Assembly: GCA_900074885.1 (NCBI GenBank)
Contig: FJUW01000017.1
Coordinates: 69,933 to 133,932 of the forward strand
DNA: 64,000 bases
Direction: 5' to 3'
Origin: Rhynchosporium graminicola
Lineage: Eukaryota; Ascomycota; Leotiomycetes; Helotiales; Ploettnerulaceae
Made by a program: the position numbers and the translations under genes. Of this stretch, positions 46,376 through 59,172 are shown piece after piece (position 1 is the first letter of the stretch; every line of letters begins with the position of its first letter). The notes under the pieces were generated by a model, which saw only the letters and a list, made by a program, of their open reading frames with translations, was not told the origin of the DNA and ran no database searches.

Positions 46376-49300
46376 ACAAGATCTTCTCCGTGCCGGCCCT
46401 TCGCAAGCTCCGGGGATTAGATAATAATTTTCGCGAAAAGGATTTATAGAGCTAGAAGGGGCTTTTGGGGATTTATACTGAGGATGAGGGAGTAGTGAAG
46501 CAGCAGAGGAGCGAGTCTTTGAGTTTAGATTTTGTGGGGGTTTATAGATGGGGGCAATTCAAGAGATAGGTCAGTTGGGGAGAGTGAGTGAGATGGAATG
46601 AGATAAGGATAGGTTGCAGGCTTGTACTGAGTGAATGAATGCTGGGGATAGCTTAATGTTGAGATTCTGCTACTGTATCTGCTACTTGCTTACTTGCTGT
46701 CTCGTCCGTCTGTCTGCTTACCCAAAACGTGCGTAGATTCATCTCCATCTACCATCCAGACGAAAGCTCATAGGGTACCGATCGGTACTCAAGCGCCTCT
46801 CTTTATTTCTCACAACCAGAGTCTCAAAAGATATCGTCAGCAAAGAAATGTTGCTTACATCAGTACAATAGCTTCCTCAATCAAGCCTAAATGCATAATC
46901 CCGCTCCAAACACTGTAGGTAGACTTACTCATTGCTTCTCCCTATAATCCGCCAGCCCATTTCTAGCATGCAAGATCGACGATTTATTCACATACTGCAT
47001 CTCTCCTTCCCAGGACTCCATATTTATCATTGCAGAATTCCTCTCCGATGAAGTGCAGAATATATAGAGCACCCACTCTTGCTTCGCAAATAGCAGAGTG
47101 GCTTAGCTGCTTAAATGAGCGCCGAAACCAACGGAATAGCGGCATACATGTTGAGAGGTTGTTTTCAGTGTGCTGATTTAGTAGTAGGGAGGGAGGATGT
47201 ATAGAAGGGGCTCTTCCAGAATATCGTTTCGTGGCGTTTTCGATTCTGAGAAGGTAGATCTATTCCTCAATTTTAGAATCGACGATTATTTTCTATGCCA
47301 AACGAGTCCGACGGAAGCGGAAATTGAAAAGCTGGTGCGGTGGAGAGATATGTCCATGTTTCATCTGTCGGCTTTGAATGTAACTAAATACTGGAAAGAC
47401 GCACACCTCTACTGATGGTCCCACTCCTAAAAAGAGTATTATTGACGTCAGGTTGCGTTTTGAGCATGTCATTACATACCCGCTACGTGCTTGAAAGTTT
47501 ACTTGCATGACCCTTCTCTGACATCTGAAAAGTGAATAAGGAAACATCATCCCAAATCCCCATAGGAATTTTTTGCTTATTCATAGTATAGTCCATACTC
47601 CCTACTTTCATTCGATTAAGTGGATTGCTCAGATCTTTGATACGGGTCAGTACCATATCATCAGGTCTGGTGTAGAAATTCTGGTATTGACTCCCTCATT
47701 GAGCAGCAATATGAGAAGAGATGTAGATTCCGGTGTATATTATGATGTTCTCTTCGGACGCTCATGAGACGATTCTAAGGCCGCGAATGACGGAAGAATT
47801 CACGCCGGCTGGGTAGGTCATTTGAGAGGCGCGAGAGCTCGAAATTTAGAGTGCGCAAATGATTTTTCCTGGGCGATATATGTAAGAGAAAAACTAGGTG
47901 CTAACCTCTGGATGTTAGTACCTGAGGTGAACAGGAAGCTGTGAAGATTTATGCACCTTTGACATATGTTACCTACCGGTAGGTCGATTAGCCAGCTGAG
48001 TAGGGATGAAAGCGTAGCTCCAGTCGTAAGTCTCGGGTTTAGTTTCCTCATGAACTGTTCTGTGAAGTCACCTGGGATTTTTGCTAAATGTCTTCCTGCC
48101 GCTATACGCCTGGGAGCGCACGCTTGTCATTCATCGTAGTTTTGGCCAAAATCGATGCCTGGCCCAGCCCAGGTCTGTTGAAGAGGCAAATTAGTTGTGA
48201 CTATTCTCATATAAGGCTTCTTCTGTATATGTGACTAACATACACAGTTTCTGAATGTTGGTGCTTGCCGATCTTTTGTCGCTTAGCTTATTTACTTAAC
48301 GTAATAGATGGGGATACAATACCGCCCAAATTGATTACTCAATCCACCAAACATTTCATCTTTTCTCCTTTCGTATTTTAGTTCAAAAATTGGGAAAGGA
48401 TATCGAAAATCCTTTCAATCAGGTGCAGGAGCCACATTCTTCGAGGTTTCCCATGGTCAGTAACCGCTGATCGTTCCCGCGAAAACAAAACTCTGCTTTG
48501 TACAAGTTGTCGTTTGTTTTGATTTACAGCACGGATTGCTAATCTCTGGGAGGAGAATCATATAGACTCTTCGTTTTTACCCGGTAGATGGCGAAACTAC
48601 ATATCCGGTCACCGTTCAAGATTACGATGATTCAAAGCGCTTGGGTTGTATTGACGAGATATATCCTGGCAACATAAGTTTTTTTGTTTAGTTGCGATAA
48701 TCGTAGATCAGATGACCCAGGTCAAGAAAATCATATTTGCACTATTACCTAGCCGCAAAGTCTGGCCCATATCAAGAATTGCTATTGTTGTCAATCACTG
48801 CTCCTTCTTGCTGTCGTTATTGATTCTTCACATTAGCCGACCTGAGGATAGGTAGAGAGAATGGGTGCCGTAACAAGGATAGAATATGACTCTTTACAGG
48901 CGATTAGCGTTTGAAATGACAAACAGGAGCAAGTCCAAGTCGCCCAAGAGTCGTCAAGTGAAGATGGCAGAATTATCTGAAAGATATCTAGGACATGTCT
49001 TTCGAAGAGACAGACACTTTATGCTCGAGTCAGACCTTACGCTAGTCATAGCATCTCTGAGTACGTAACAATTATTAACAATTGGCTCATATCTGTTGAA
49101 ACTCTGGCGAATTATTCAAGTGCTCATGCTGAACTGAAGACAGGTTACTTCATCAAGCAGATTGATCAGTAAAATATCAATAATGCTTTTAGTTCAAGCG
49201 TGTAGGTAGCAGCACCTTGATAAAACACTTACAAATGGACGGAGATTTACCGATAACAGGAAGGAGGACTTGAACGTGTATGGTTACGAAATCAACTACA

Positions 49301-50314
49301 TCCAACCCTGATGGTCTATCGAATATGTCATCTAGGAAAATTCCCCGAACACCCATGCTCACGAGAAAACGATCAAGAATCTGGTTGCCTAACTGTGAAT
49401 CAAGTGCTTAGATTTTTTCTGCGACAAAGAAACGAAAACTAATACATTGTAGCTGCTCTGGAACGTCCTGACATTCTGCTTATGTTGATGTACTTCGGCT
49501 AAGCAGATATACGTCTTGAGACTCTTTCTTGGTGTGTCCAAAGCAAAATGTATGAATTTCTCCATTGCTAAATCTTAGCAGCTCTTGCCGAGAGTGCTTT
49601 TATTCTGGCACCGATATTTCATCGGCAATTGGTGTAACCGTTGACCACCTTCCCGCAGTTGAATGCTGAAAGCGTGTTCTACCGAATCTCGCATAAGAGA
49701 CCGGAATGATGAACTAGGAAAAAGCTCCTACAGTATTCACGTCAGCTCTGACATCAGTATCATATTTTCAGGCTACATATTAACTGCCATGATCATCCTC
49801 GACGGAGTTCAGAGCTACCGCTGCTTAGTAATAGTATATATACACCATCGCTACCCAAGGAATCTCTAACAAGCTCAGGCTTTTCATCATGGAAAGTATA
49901 ATTGGATTACCTATTTGCAACGCGTGCTATGTCATCTACCAGACGTACTAGGAGTCACCAGAACTTTTCATTCTTTCGAGCCGCAACTTACCTCATTCAA
50001 AGCCCGACCAATATTTCTCTAGGCCAGAATCTATGCAAGTATAGAAACATCTTGACACAGAACGGATCTCAAACGCCACAAAACTACACTAAAGCAAAAA
50101 TCATCCGCACCCTCGAGCCCTTAAGCACATGGCCCCCAAATACTTCACAACCCTCTTCTTTTATCTAAAAATAACAAGATCAGTAGGCTGACATATTCCA
50201 ACGCGCAGCCTTATCAATAACTCTGGCGTCAAGGATAAGCCCATCTTTATACAGTACCTCAAAGTCGAAGAATACACCATCTCACAAATAAACATGTATC
50301 CCACGGGTGCGGTG

Positions 50315-50347
50315 CGAATCGCCACAAAGTTTTGCTGTGGCGATTCG
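50315..50347. repeat. Perfect 12-bp inverted repeat (hairpin)
   Basis: CGAATCGCCACA and TGTGGCGATTCG are exact complements around a 9-base loop. GC-rich stem in otherwise AT-rich DNA, about 450 bp past the VMA1 stop. Could be a terminator-like or element-end structure; no T-run follows. Confidence 0.85.
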
Positions 50348-50801
50348 GACCTATTTAATTTGGGTAATGAGAGAAGAAGGAGCTGTGGTTAGCGCTTCTG
50401 AGACAAAGGATGGTGCTGTTGAGGAGAAGTGGGCAGGGGAGTGATTGGAGACCGTAGTAGACAATGTAAGCGAAGGGTATCAGACAGGTCAACTTTATAT
50501 TGTGGAGGCTGGCTGCTGCGCGGTGAAATTGTGGAATATCTCGCTCTTGGCTGAGATGAGCATGCTTGGAGATTAAGGGAAGGTTATCCTGATGACGATA
50601 CCAAAAATGCAAGACTCAGAACTCTTCTGCATATCGCTTAGGGAGTGTTCATCGAGTGCTTTGGCCGGTATTGGATAATCGTGTAGAAAAAATATACTAC
50701 ATTCTGTTCATTCTACTCGCGTCTATCAATAATTTGAGGCGCTCCAAGCGAGCATGCATCAATTTCCACCCCATTCTCTTCAGTTCAAATTCAACTCGCG
50801 C

Positions 50802-52994
50802 TTACTCATCAGTGACGGAGGCAAATTTGTCCGTCATGGCTTGGATGAGATCCTCGTACTGATTTCTGTTAGCCAAATTAAATTTAGTGGAAACGGACAT
50901 GTAACATACCTTCTTCACAATGACATCCTCTCCATCACCAGGAACCTCAAACTTCATGCTTCGGAGCTGCGACTGAATGTCTCCAGTAGCTTCTCTAACC
51001 TTGTTCCAGTTTCCACCCTGAGCAATAGCCTTTTGAGCCTCATCGTGGAAACCCATCATAGCCTTCATCATCCATTCGGTCTTCCAGATAGGACAGAATT
51101 GATCATAATCAGAGTAGCCGTTCTGTTGCAAGAAATCCTCCTTGATCAAACCAGCAACGTCCAATGTGATCTTATCAGGATCAGAAAGAGCAGACTTTCC
51201 GACTAATTGTACAACTTGATCCAATTCTTCGGAATCGGTAAGAAGTTGCTTGATACGGTCTCGGAGTCTGGGGAATTCTGGGAAGTCTTTCTCGTAGAAC
51301 TTGTCGAGTACAGTGGTGTACTTGCTGTAACTGAGAGCTGTGTTGATGGAAGGGAAATGCTTCCTCTGGGCGAGCTTCTTGTCAAGACCCCAAAAGACCT
51401 GCACAATACCGAGAGTGGAACTTGTGACTGGATCGGAGAAATCTCCTCCAGGGGGACTGACGGCACCAACAATACTGACACTACCCTCACGGTTTGGGCT
51501 TCCAAGTGCTTGAACCTTTCCAGCTCGCTCATAGAAACTGGCAAGCTTAGCACCAAGATAAGCAGGGAAACCTTGATCAGCGGGCATTTCTCCCAGACGG
51601 CCGGACAGTTCACGAAGAGCCTCGGCCCATCGAGAGGTAGAGTCAGCCATCATGGCAACGTCCTTTCCTTGATCGCGGAAGTATTCTGGACAAGACGTTA
51701 GCATGAGACTCTTGACATCTCCAAGATCAACAAGAGAATTGACCCAGTCATTGACCCTAGATGGAATAGGAATCAAGGTGATATACATACCTGAAATAGT
51801 GATACCAGTGTAAATGGAAGCTTCACGAGCGGCCACAGGCATATTGGAGGTGTTTGCGATAAGAGTGGTACGCTTCATGATGGGTTCCTTACGACCGTTG
51901 ATGTCAATGGAAAGCTCTGGGAAATCCATCAAGACTTCAGCCATCTCATTTCCACGCTCACCGCATCCGACATAGATGATGACGTCGCTGTTAGAGAACT
52001 TGGAGACTGATTGAGAAATGACAGTCTTTCCACAACCGAAAGCACCTGGAATAGCAACAGTACCACCTTGGACAGAGGGAAAGAGAGCGTCCAAGACACG
52101 TTGACCGACAATGAAGGGCTTGTCTGATGCGAGCTTCTCGGTCGTTGGGCGAGGAACACGAACGGGCCAAGTGTGCATCATACTGTGCTCCGTCTTCTTG
52201 CCATCGAACTCAATCTCCAGGATCTTCTCATCGACCTTATATGTGCCCTTGGCCGCAATCTTGGTGATCGTACCCCGCGCTCTTGGCTGCAGAATGATCT
52301 TATGGTCGTCCAAAAGGGAGTTTTCATAGACCGTACCCCAAATATCTCCTCCAGTGATGTGATCTCCAACCTTCATCAATGGCTTGAAATCCCAGCCCTT
52401 TTCTCTGTTCAATGCAGGAACTGCGATACCACGGGGAATATAGATACTATTCGATGCTTTCGCAATTTCGGCGAGGGGTCGTTGAATACCATCGTAAATC
52501 GTTTCCATCAATCCAGGGCCAAGTTCGACAGACAGTGGCTTTCCGGTTCGAAGTACCGGGTCTCCAACGGTAACACCAGCTTGGAAGCATTAGCCGTGTC
52601 TAGGTAGAGCAGAGGACGTGCCATACCAGTCTCCTCATATACTTGAATGTAGGCTCTATCGGCCTCGATTCGAATGACTTCACCAACGAGTTGATCGTGT
52701 CCGACTTGAACCTGGAGTTGTATGAGCTTGTGCCAGTCCTCTGCCAATATCTATTCATACCAATTCGTACATAGCAACTCCGATCATATTTTCTGCGACC
52801 ACGACGGGTCTGTCAAGTATCAGTAATGCATCCATCCTATGCAGTGGCACTGGTGATAATCGCATACCCAGACACAGAGAAGATGGTGCCTGCGTGTTGT
52901 TAGTAAAGTGGCAGAAGATGGTCATTTAAGGCATTGGCGGCATACCATATTGCTCATCGTCGTCATCCTTGATCGCTGCCTTCTTTGGAGCCAT
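50802..52994 (-). CDS. VMA1: V-type H+-ATPase catalytic subunit A (608 aa, 7 exons)
   Basis: ATP-hydrolysing A subunit of the V1 sector; drives vacuolar acidification. Exons: 52946-52994 ([17 protein letters not shown]), 52868-52889 (a 22-nt micro-exon, TIFSVSG), 52761-52809, 52627-52711, 51791-52579, 50910-51685 and 50802-50858; total 609 codons, normal for the family. Seen: [37 protein letters not shown]-loop [44 protein letters not shown] across an intron, [17 protein letters not shown], and C-terminal [18 protein letters not shown]. The 105-nt intron at 51686-51790 is a multiple of three without stops and could be missed. No intein interrupts the P-loop, unlike yeast VMA1. The reading frame stays open upstream to an ATG at 53192. 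Confidence 0.98.
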
Positions 52995-55255
52995 GTTGAC
53001 GGTTTCTAGGGGAGGTGGAGTGGGAGGGGGTGGGCTTGGTGATGGTGGAAGTGCAGGAAGCTCTGTACTTGACGAAGCTCTTGAAAGGCCAGGTCCGTGC
53101 ACTGCCACAGACAAGGTATCGATATTGCGATTATGGATCAAGTCGTGCAACGAAGGGCGAGCTTTCAGACGAGGACGAAGCCCAATGTTCATATTAATGA
53201 TGTCCTAAGATTCTGGCATGACTTTGATTATGTTCGTCACTAATGTCTCAGAATAGTTTCGTGACATCAACAGAGCATGTATAGTTGAGGTAAGCCGTCC
53301 CAGCCCGCTGGAAAGACGTAAGCGAGAGAAGAATCTTGGGAATTCATGCTTGGAATGCGGTATCTATTCAGTGAGGTCGTAGAAATACCAAACGACTTGA
53401 CTTTCAGGTACAGTCACGAAACTTCTCCGTTCATCTTCGTGAGTTGCAGAAAAGAGGCGGATTTAGAGTCGAAGTAAGAGCTAGCCCTGCAACCCGGTCC
53501 TAATCCATATCTCATCCAAAGCCGGAAAACCATTCCATGACTCTGCTGGAGAGTCGAGACAAGGCAGCCAAAGAATATCATGACTTCAAGGGCAGGGGCA
53601 ATCGCAGACTTCGAAGCCAGAGCCCTTCTTGTCGCTCAATAATAACTGTCTTTCCTAGTCAAAGTCATGAAAATGATAACAACTGTACTCCAGATGAAGT
53701 TATATTGACCTTTTCTGACTTTGCTGAAGGGGCAATGGAAATGTGAAGTCAATGGGAATCGTAATCGACAATACCTATCATTCTTAAAGAAAGTCATGAG
53801 TGACACTGCAGCTTTACTGCAGATAAACTCATGCAGTGTCTTATAACTATGGAAAAAGCAGAGGTTGAACGTTGGCATTACTGTTTGAAAAATTGATTAG
53901 AAGAAATTCCGACTTGAACGCCTATTCTCAATCCACTGAACATGCATTTCATCGGCCTCATAGATTAGTTGCAATATAATAAACAGCTTCAAGTGAAATG
54001 CCAAGCTTGGGTCGAGATAGGCCAAATTGTTCTGTAGTAGGCACTCCCAGTCAATGTCACATAGTAACAACAGACAATTGCTCAATCAGCATTCAGAGCC
54101 ACCAAGATAGTACAAAGCTTCATAAGAACACTGTTAATGCCATAGGGCAATCGCAAACTTTCATTATCATCTATTACTTGGCGGAAAGTTCACCTATGCA
54201 AGAAATCATATGCTGTGTAAGATTGACTAACAGAACCCCCACTTCACGGGAATATCGCTGTCTCGATAGATTAAGAAAGGGCATTGTATCCCGAAGACAC
54301 CAGGTGATCATAAGACTTTGCTACATTGAGATGGAAAGTTTGAAAACGATTATAGGACCTGTGTAAGAAGCAGAGTAGTAGCGTCTAACCAACGAATACA
54401 ACATATCCGCTCACAGATTTATACATTCACAAATTCACACATTCGCGGATTCACGAATGACTAGATAATACAATCTATCCTAGCCAGCTTGTTACCTGGT
54501 TATAACTTCCCACATCAAAATTCGATCCAGAGAAACTTCATTTGCTCTGATACACAATCATTCTCGTGCCATTTGGGAGTTATTGACTCGTGCTTCCCCG
54601 CCGTTCCTACCTACTCTACCGACCTAACCTGATGTACTTATATGTATGTTGAAGGTTATCAAGATCTTCATTTTGAGGGCTTGGAATTTTTGAAGTAGGC
54701 TTATGAATTTTTGTATATATAATCACACAAGTGAATTCCATGGGATTCTTTCGTTACTTTGACTCTATCAATGTAAATCTGAAGTATCGTTATCCATTTC
54801 ATCATCATCACATGTACAACGCAGGTGCAGAATATGTACCTCAGCGGCACCGGCGCAGCCAACCACAACGCTGGATCCTGAGGAGGTCTGATCCACTAAC
54901 ACCCCTGCCTGCCCCCCGGCCAGGATAGCCTAGCCTACAGCTGGTATCAACGACGGGACCGACTTCACATACCTCACTGCTATCGCTCCTCGTCTCAGTG
55001 CTACTTCTCTCGAGAGAATGACCACCTGCAACCTCGCCCGCGCAACTGATCGAGTTCTGGATACAATACTGCTTGGTGTTCATATACCATCTGACTGAGC
55101 TTGTCGTCCACGCGCGCCAACAAGCAGCAAGTCCAAGCTCCCCCACACAGTGGCAACAATACGAAGCAGAGCAGCCAGCTCCTATCTCGGACTACAACAT
55201 CTATATTGCATATCCAGGCTCAAGACGACATATCACGACAAAATTATCTGAATAA
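52995..55255. other. Intergenic region between VMA1 and the GID7 homologue
   Basis: Divergent genes. 52995-53192 is open in frame with VMA1. 53540-53880 contains loosely repeated AAAGTCATGA words. 54410-54460 has ATTCAC-like short repeats. The 5' exon(s) of the WD40 gene probably lie in 54800-55255 (candidate ATG near 54831, MYLSGTGAANHNAGS), but I could not fix them. Confidence 0.45.
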
Positions 55256-57699
55256 ACACTCTCCAGACACTACCTTTTCTCCCGAACCACCAGCGGCAAT
55301 CCCGCAGCAGTAGTCCTGGCGGACGATCGACGACCTTCTATATCCTTAATCACCACCGACGACCCATCCATCCCGACAAACCTCCTCCAATCTTCCAGCA
55401 CAATAATCTCTGCCCCAACCCCTCCTATAAACCCACAAACACGAGAAACTCTGCAACAGCAATCAAGCTCATCTGCCAGCAGTCTTGCAGCAGGCCCCCC
55501 AGAACCCCCTTTTTCCCTAGCCCAGATCCTTGGTCGTCGTCAACGAGTCATTTCTGCAAATTTGGAGGAGGAGGAAGGAGGATACGGTGGTCTAGGGATT
55601 CTTACACCGAGCGTGAGCACGTACCAACTCCCACCACCAAAGCGAAGACGTCAGGGATCTAGGATGAGATTAGAGGGAGAAAGCAATAGCTCAAATGGGA
55701 CCTCGAGGCCATTCTCAAATGGCTCGGGGCCTTCTGCCTTGCATAAAGCTGCGCTTTCGAACTCTGCGAACGGCACACGGCGGTCCTCGATAGCAATAAA
55801 TGGGTCGATTACCAACGGCCATTCAAGTGTAAAGCAGCCGCCAACATACTTTGGCCACGACCGAGAAGAAGTGACGAGGATTTTGATACAGTCTTTGACA
55901 GACTTGGGATATAACTCTGCTGCTGCGAGCTTGAGTCAAGAGAGTGGATTCTATGTGGAAAGTCCAACGGTAGCCAAATTCAGAAACGCTGTTCTGACAG
56001 GAGAGTGGTCACAAGCAGAAAGTCTGCTCTTTGGAGGATCACTCGAGGATGGCGGGGTCAGTATCGATGGGGATGGTCTGGTATTACAAGACGGTGTGGA
56101 CAGAAATGTCATGCGCTTCTGGTTAAGGCAACAGAAATTCCTGGAACTGCTGGAGCAGCGTGATACAGGAAGAGCGTTGATGGTACTTCGTACCGAGCTC
56201 ACACCACTATACCAAGATACTGGAAAACTTCACTTTCTCTCAAGGTAAACAGCGCGATGCTCTATCTGGAATACGGCTAAAATTTCTAGCTTGCTCATGT
56301 GCCATTCTCTTCAAGATCTGAAAAGCAAAGCAGAGTGGGATGGAGCAGAGGGACAATCCCGCCACCACTTGCTTTCCGAGCTATCAAGTAATTTTTTGAT
56401 ATCTTTTCTGGAAGCCAGCTGTGCTAACCATAATTCAGAATGCATATCGCCCTCAGTAATGTTACCAGAACATCGATTAGCAGTGCTTCTCAACCAAGTA
56501 AAAAGGTACCAGATAGACAGCTGTCTTTACCACAACACTTCGGAATCACCATCATTGTACCAAGACCATGTTTGTGATCGAAGTCATTTTCCCTTGCACA
56601 CTGTGCTTGAACTCGACAAACATTCTAGCGAAGTATGGCAAGTAAAATTTTCGCATGATGGCACACGTTTGGCGAGTTGCGGGAAAGATGGGACTTGTAT
56701 CATCTATGAAGTGGGCAGTTTTGAAGTACTTCAGAACCTTGCGATGGCCGAATCTGGCATAGCTTCAGTTTCCTGGAGTCCTAACGATGAATTTGTTGTC
56801 ACGTGTGGAAGAGATCATCTAGCCATACTTTGGGATTCTCATGTAAGTGTTTCCCTTGATAAATCCGAAGGTTACTGACTTGCCCCAGACTGGAGATATT
56901 TTACACCAATTACCACGATTCGGAGAGCCTGTAAGTAGTTGCGTCTGGGCTCCAGATGGGCGAACCTTCATAATAGGCTGTCTCGACAAGGAGAAAAATC
57001 TCAGTCAATGGAATCGCAACGGAGACCTGGTTTTCGACTGGGGCCGAACTCATCGAATACAAGATGTAGAGATCTCACCGAATGGACAATATCTAGTCGC
57101 CATGGACAACGAGACGCATATTCACATCTACAATTTTGTCACCCGAGAACTTGAGTACGAGATGGATATGAAAGTACGCATGAGTTCTGTCAGCATCAGC
57201 CAGGACTCCCGCTTTCTCCTGGTCAACAAAACAGACGGCGAAGCTCAAATGGTGGATCTGGATGTTCAAGCTCCTATTCGTACTTTCAAATCCGGAGCGA
57301 AGGGTGGGAATTTCGTAATCCGAGCAACGTACGGAGGTGCAAACGAGAGCTTTGTGATCTTTGGCAGCGAAGGTAAGTGAATATTCGATTTTGGTTTGGT
57401 TGAGTAGCGCTTATATCTAACAGATGGCCACATCTTCATCTGGCACAAAGAAACTGGCCAGCTGATTGAGAAACTGGAAGGACACGGCAAAGCATCCTGT
57501 AATTCCGTATCTTGGAATCCTAGCAATCCGTGCATGTTCGCCACTGCTGGTGATGATGCTAAAGTCCGGATGTACGTCCTCTTCCCACCTTGTATGGCCA
57601 AAGAATGCTTACTAACATTAAATTAGATGGGCAGATGTCGATCAGCTGGAACAATGTTCAACAGGCAGCAATTTCCAAAGGCACTCCAACGGGCGCTGA
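55256..57699 (+). CDS. WD40 protein of the GID/CTLH E3 ligase, Gid7/WDR26-like
   Basis: Subunit of the GID/CTLH ubiquitin ligase. Exons 55256(?)-56244, 56290-56387, 56439-56842, 56889-57372, 57424-57571 and 57627-57699 are in phase. Order: a disordered N-terminus rich in Ser/Asn/Pro; LisH-like DREEVTRILIQSLTDLGYNS; CTLH-like KFRNAVLTGEWSQAESLLFG and FLELLEQRDTGRAL; then WD repeats (HSSEVWQVKFSHDGTRLASC, SVSWSPNDEFVVTCGRDH, VWAPDGRTFIIG, GHGKASCNSVSWNP), ending DDAKVRIWADVDQLEQC. The first coding exon is unresolved. From a stop at 55253-55255 the frame is open with no ATG until 55660, so a spliced upstream exon (54.8-55.2 kb) or a frame change is needed. Confidence 0.9.
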
Positions 57700-59172
57700 T
57701 TTTCACCAACTATCCATTGAATTTTCAACAGCATCTGCGCGGCGCAAGGGAAGACTGGATAACAAGACGCTACACGATTCGACACGATACGGCACCTATA
57801 AATAGATGTCAGCAGCGGTGCCTAGTACTTTGGCATACAGAGCGTTGCACGAATGAAAGAGAAGCATTTGGAGGATCGGGCATTGATTGGAGTACACGGC
57901 TTGGGGGCACCTCTCATCACATCATAACATAGTGCATCTCGCCATCACAGTAATGGTGGACTTAGGATCAGATACGGATGGCGTTTGGAGTTTCTTTGCG
58001 CCTTGAACTTCTCTCTGCTTTCGTTGCGATGATGTTAGATGGATTAAAGATTTTCTGTCTGGTTCCTACGGTACTTCTGCTTCTTCTCATACAGACAGAG
58101 ATCATGTCAGCAAGGAGGCAGAGTTTGCTAGGAGGGAGGAGAGTTAGGAGCATGTTGGGTAGGTGTGGAGAGCTCACATCCGATTGAAGACTGACTCAAG
58201 GCAGAGGCGAGGATTCAACTTCTTGTTTTCTTTCCCTTCACTTCGGATATTTGAGCGATACACCTACCTGGATTGTAGCTAGTTACTTTAGTTGCATTGA
58301 TTTCATACTATTTTGAATCAAGAAACTATAAAATTTTAGCTTGTAGAACTCTTGAATATATGGACATTTCTCACGAGATTCTGGACGTCCAGAGCTACTG
58401 TTCTAACGCCTGGATAAAATGAAATGGGGTGAAGAATTCTCTTCTGACCGGATTCACCGTTGCTTTGCCCAGACTATTTTAGCAGCTCTCTCACGAAAAG
58501 TTGTGATGCACGTCGCTATTCGCTTGAAATTTACTAGCGCGAATAAGTTAGCTTCATTTTTTGTTTACCAGTAGGCGAGAAGTAAAGACAGGCCGGCTGT
58601 CAATAAATGATACTATGATGAGATATTTGCAGCATGACTTGATGCTTTCCACCTTTTTATGCTATGCGCAAACAAACATAAGGAGCTCCAGGTACCACAG
58701 CTCTGTTCCATCGCGATGCTAAGAACCGAGTTGCTCATAGAGGATAGAAAGGTCAAATTCTAGATTAACGACTCTAGACGCTATGAGTCGAAATGATGAT
58801 ATAGGATCTATCTTACTAGAGCTTTGTGAAAATCTCATGATGGGTGACTTATCAGTATGGTCTTCATCAAAGCTCCACTCACTACGAGAAGGTTAGGGAG
58901 ATAATTCGTCTTCATGTTTGGATCTCACCTTCGCTTTTCTCAATAATCTCTTGGCGACAAGGTTTTGTTGCATGTCGCAGCGCTTGATTTTTGCTAGCGC
59001 GAGTTCCGAATAGCTTCATTGTAGTTCGCAACAATAAGCGAGGGAGTAAACACAGATAGTGAGTGAATGATGAATCAGAATTTGCTAGGGAATAAATAGT
59101 ATCAGGAATGATGTACAGCAGACACTAGTTATTGCTCAAGAGATATCATACGTAGATAAAAGGCGTTGTATG
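57700..59172. other. Intergenic region with a diverged direct repeat
   Basis: 1.5 kb with no gene seen. Two related segments of about 140 bp (58441-58592 and 58921-59055) share words such as GCTAGCGCGA/ACTAGCGCGA, TAGCTTCATT and GAGTAAACACAG/AAGTAAAGACAG. Confidence 0.5.

Larger units (their letters stand above)
44359..50801. other. 6.4-kb AT-rich, gene-poor region
   Basis: No coding sequence with recognisable features. Contains an A/T hairpin (45152-45188), a (CATCT)n run (about 45921-45945), a diverged 55-bp tandem duplication (46272-46375) and a perfect hairpin (50315-50347). TA-rich blocks (44990-45120, 46080-46260) resemble remnants of RIP-affected repeats. Short frames at 47197-47415 and 48886-49068 are open, but nothing supports them as genes. 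Confidence 0.55.

Noticed and set aside
51207..51701. 164-residue + strand frame antisense to VMA1
   Set aside because: Shadow of the VMA1 exon with no independent features.
52173..52607. Intein within VMA1
   Set aside because: The P-loop GAFGCGKT is continuous and no homing-endonuclease blocks are present.
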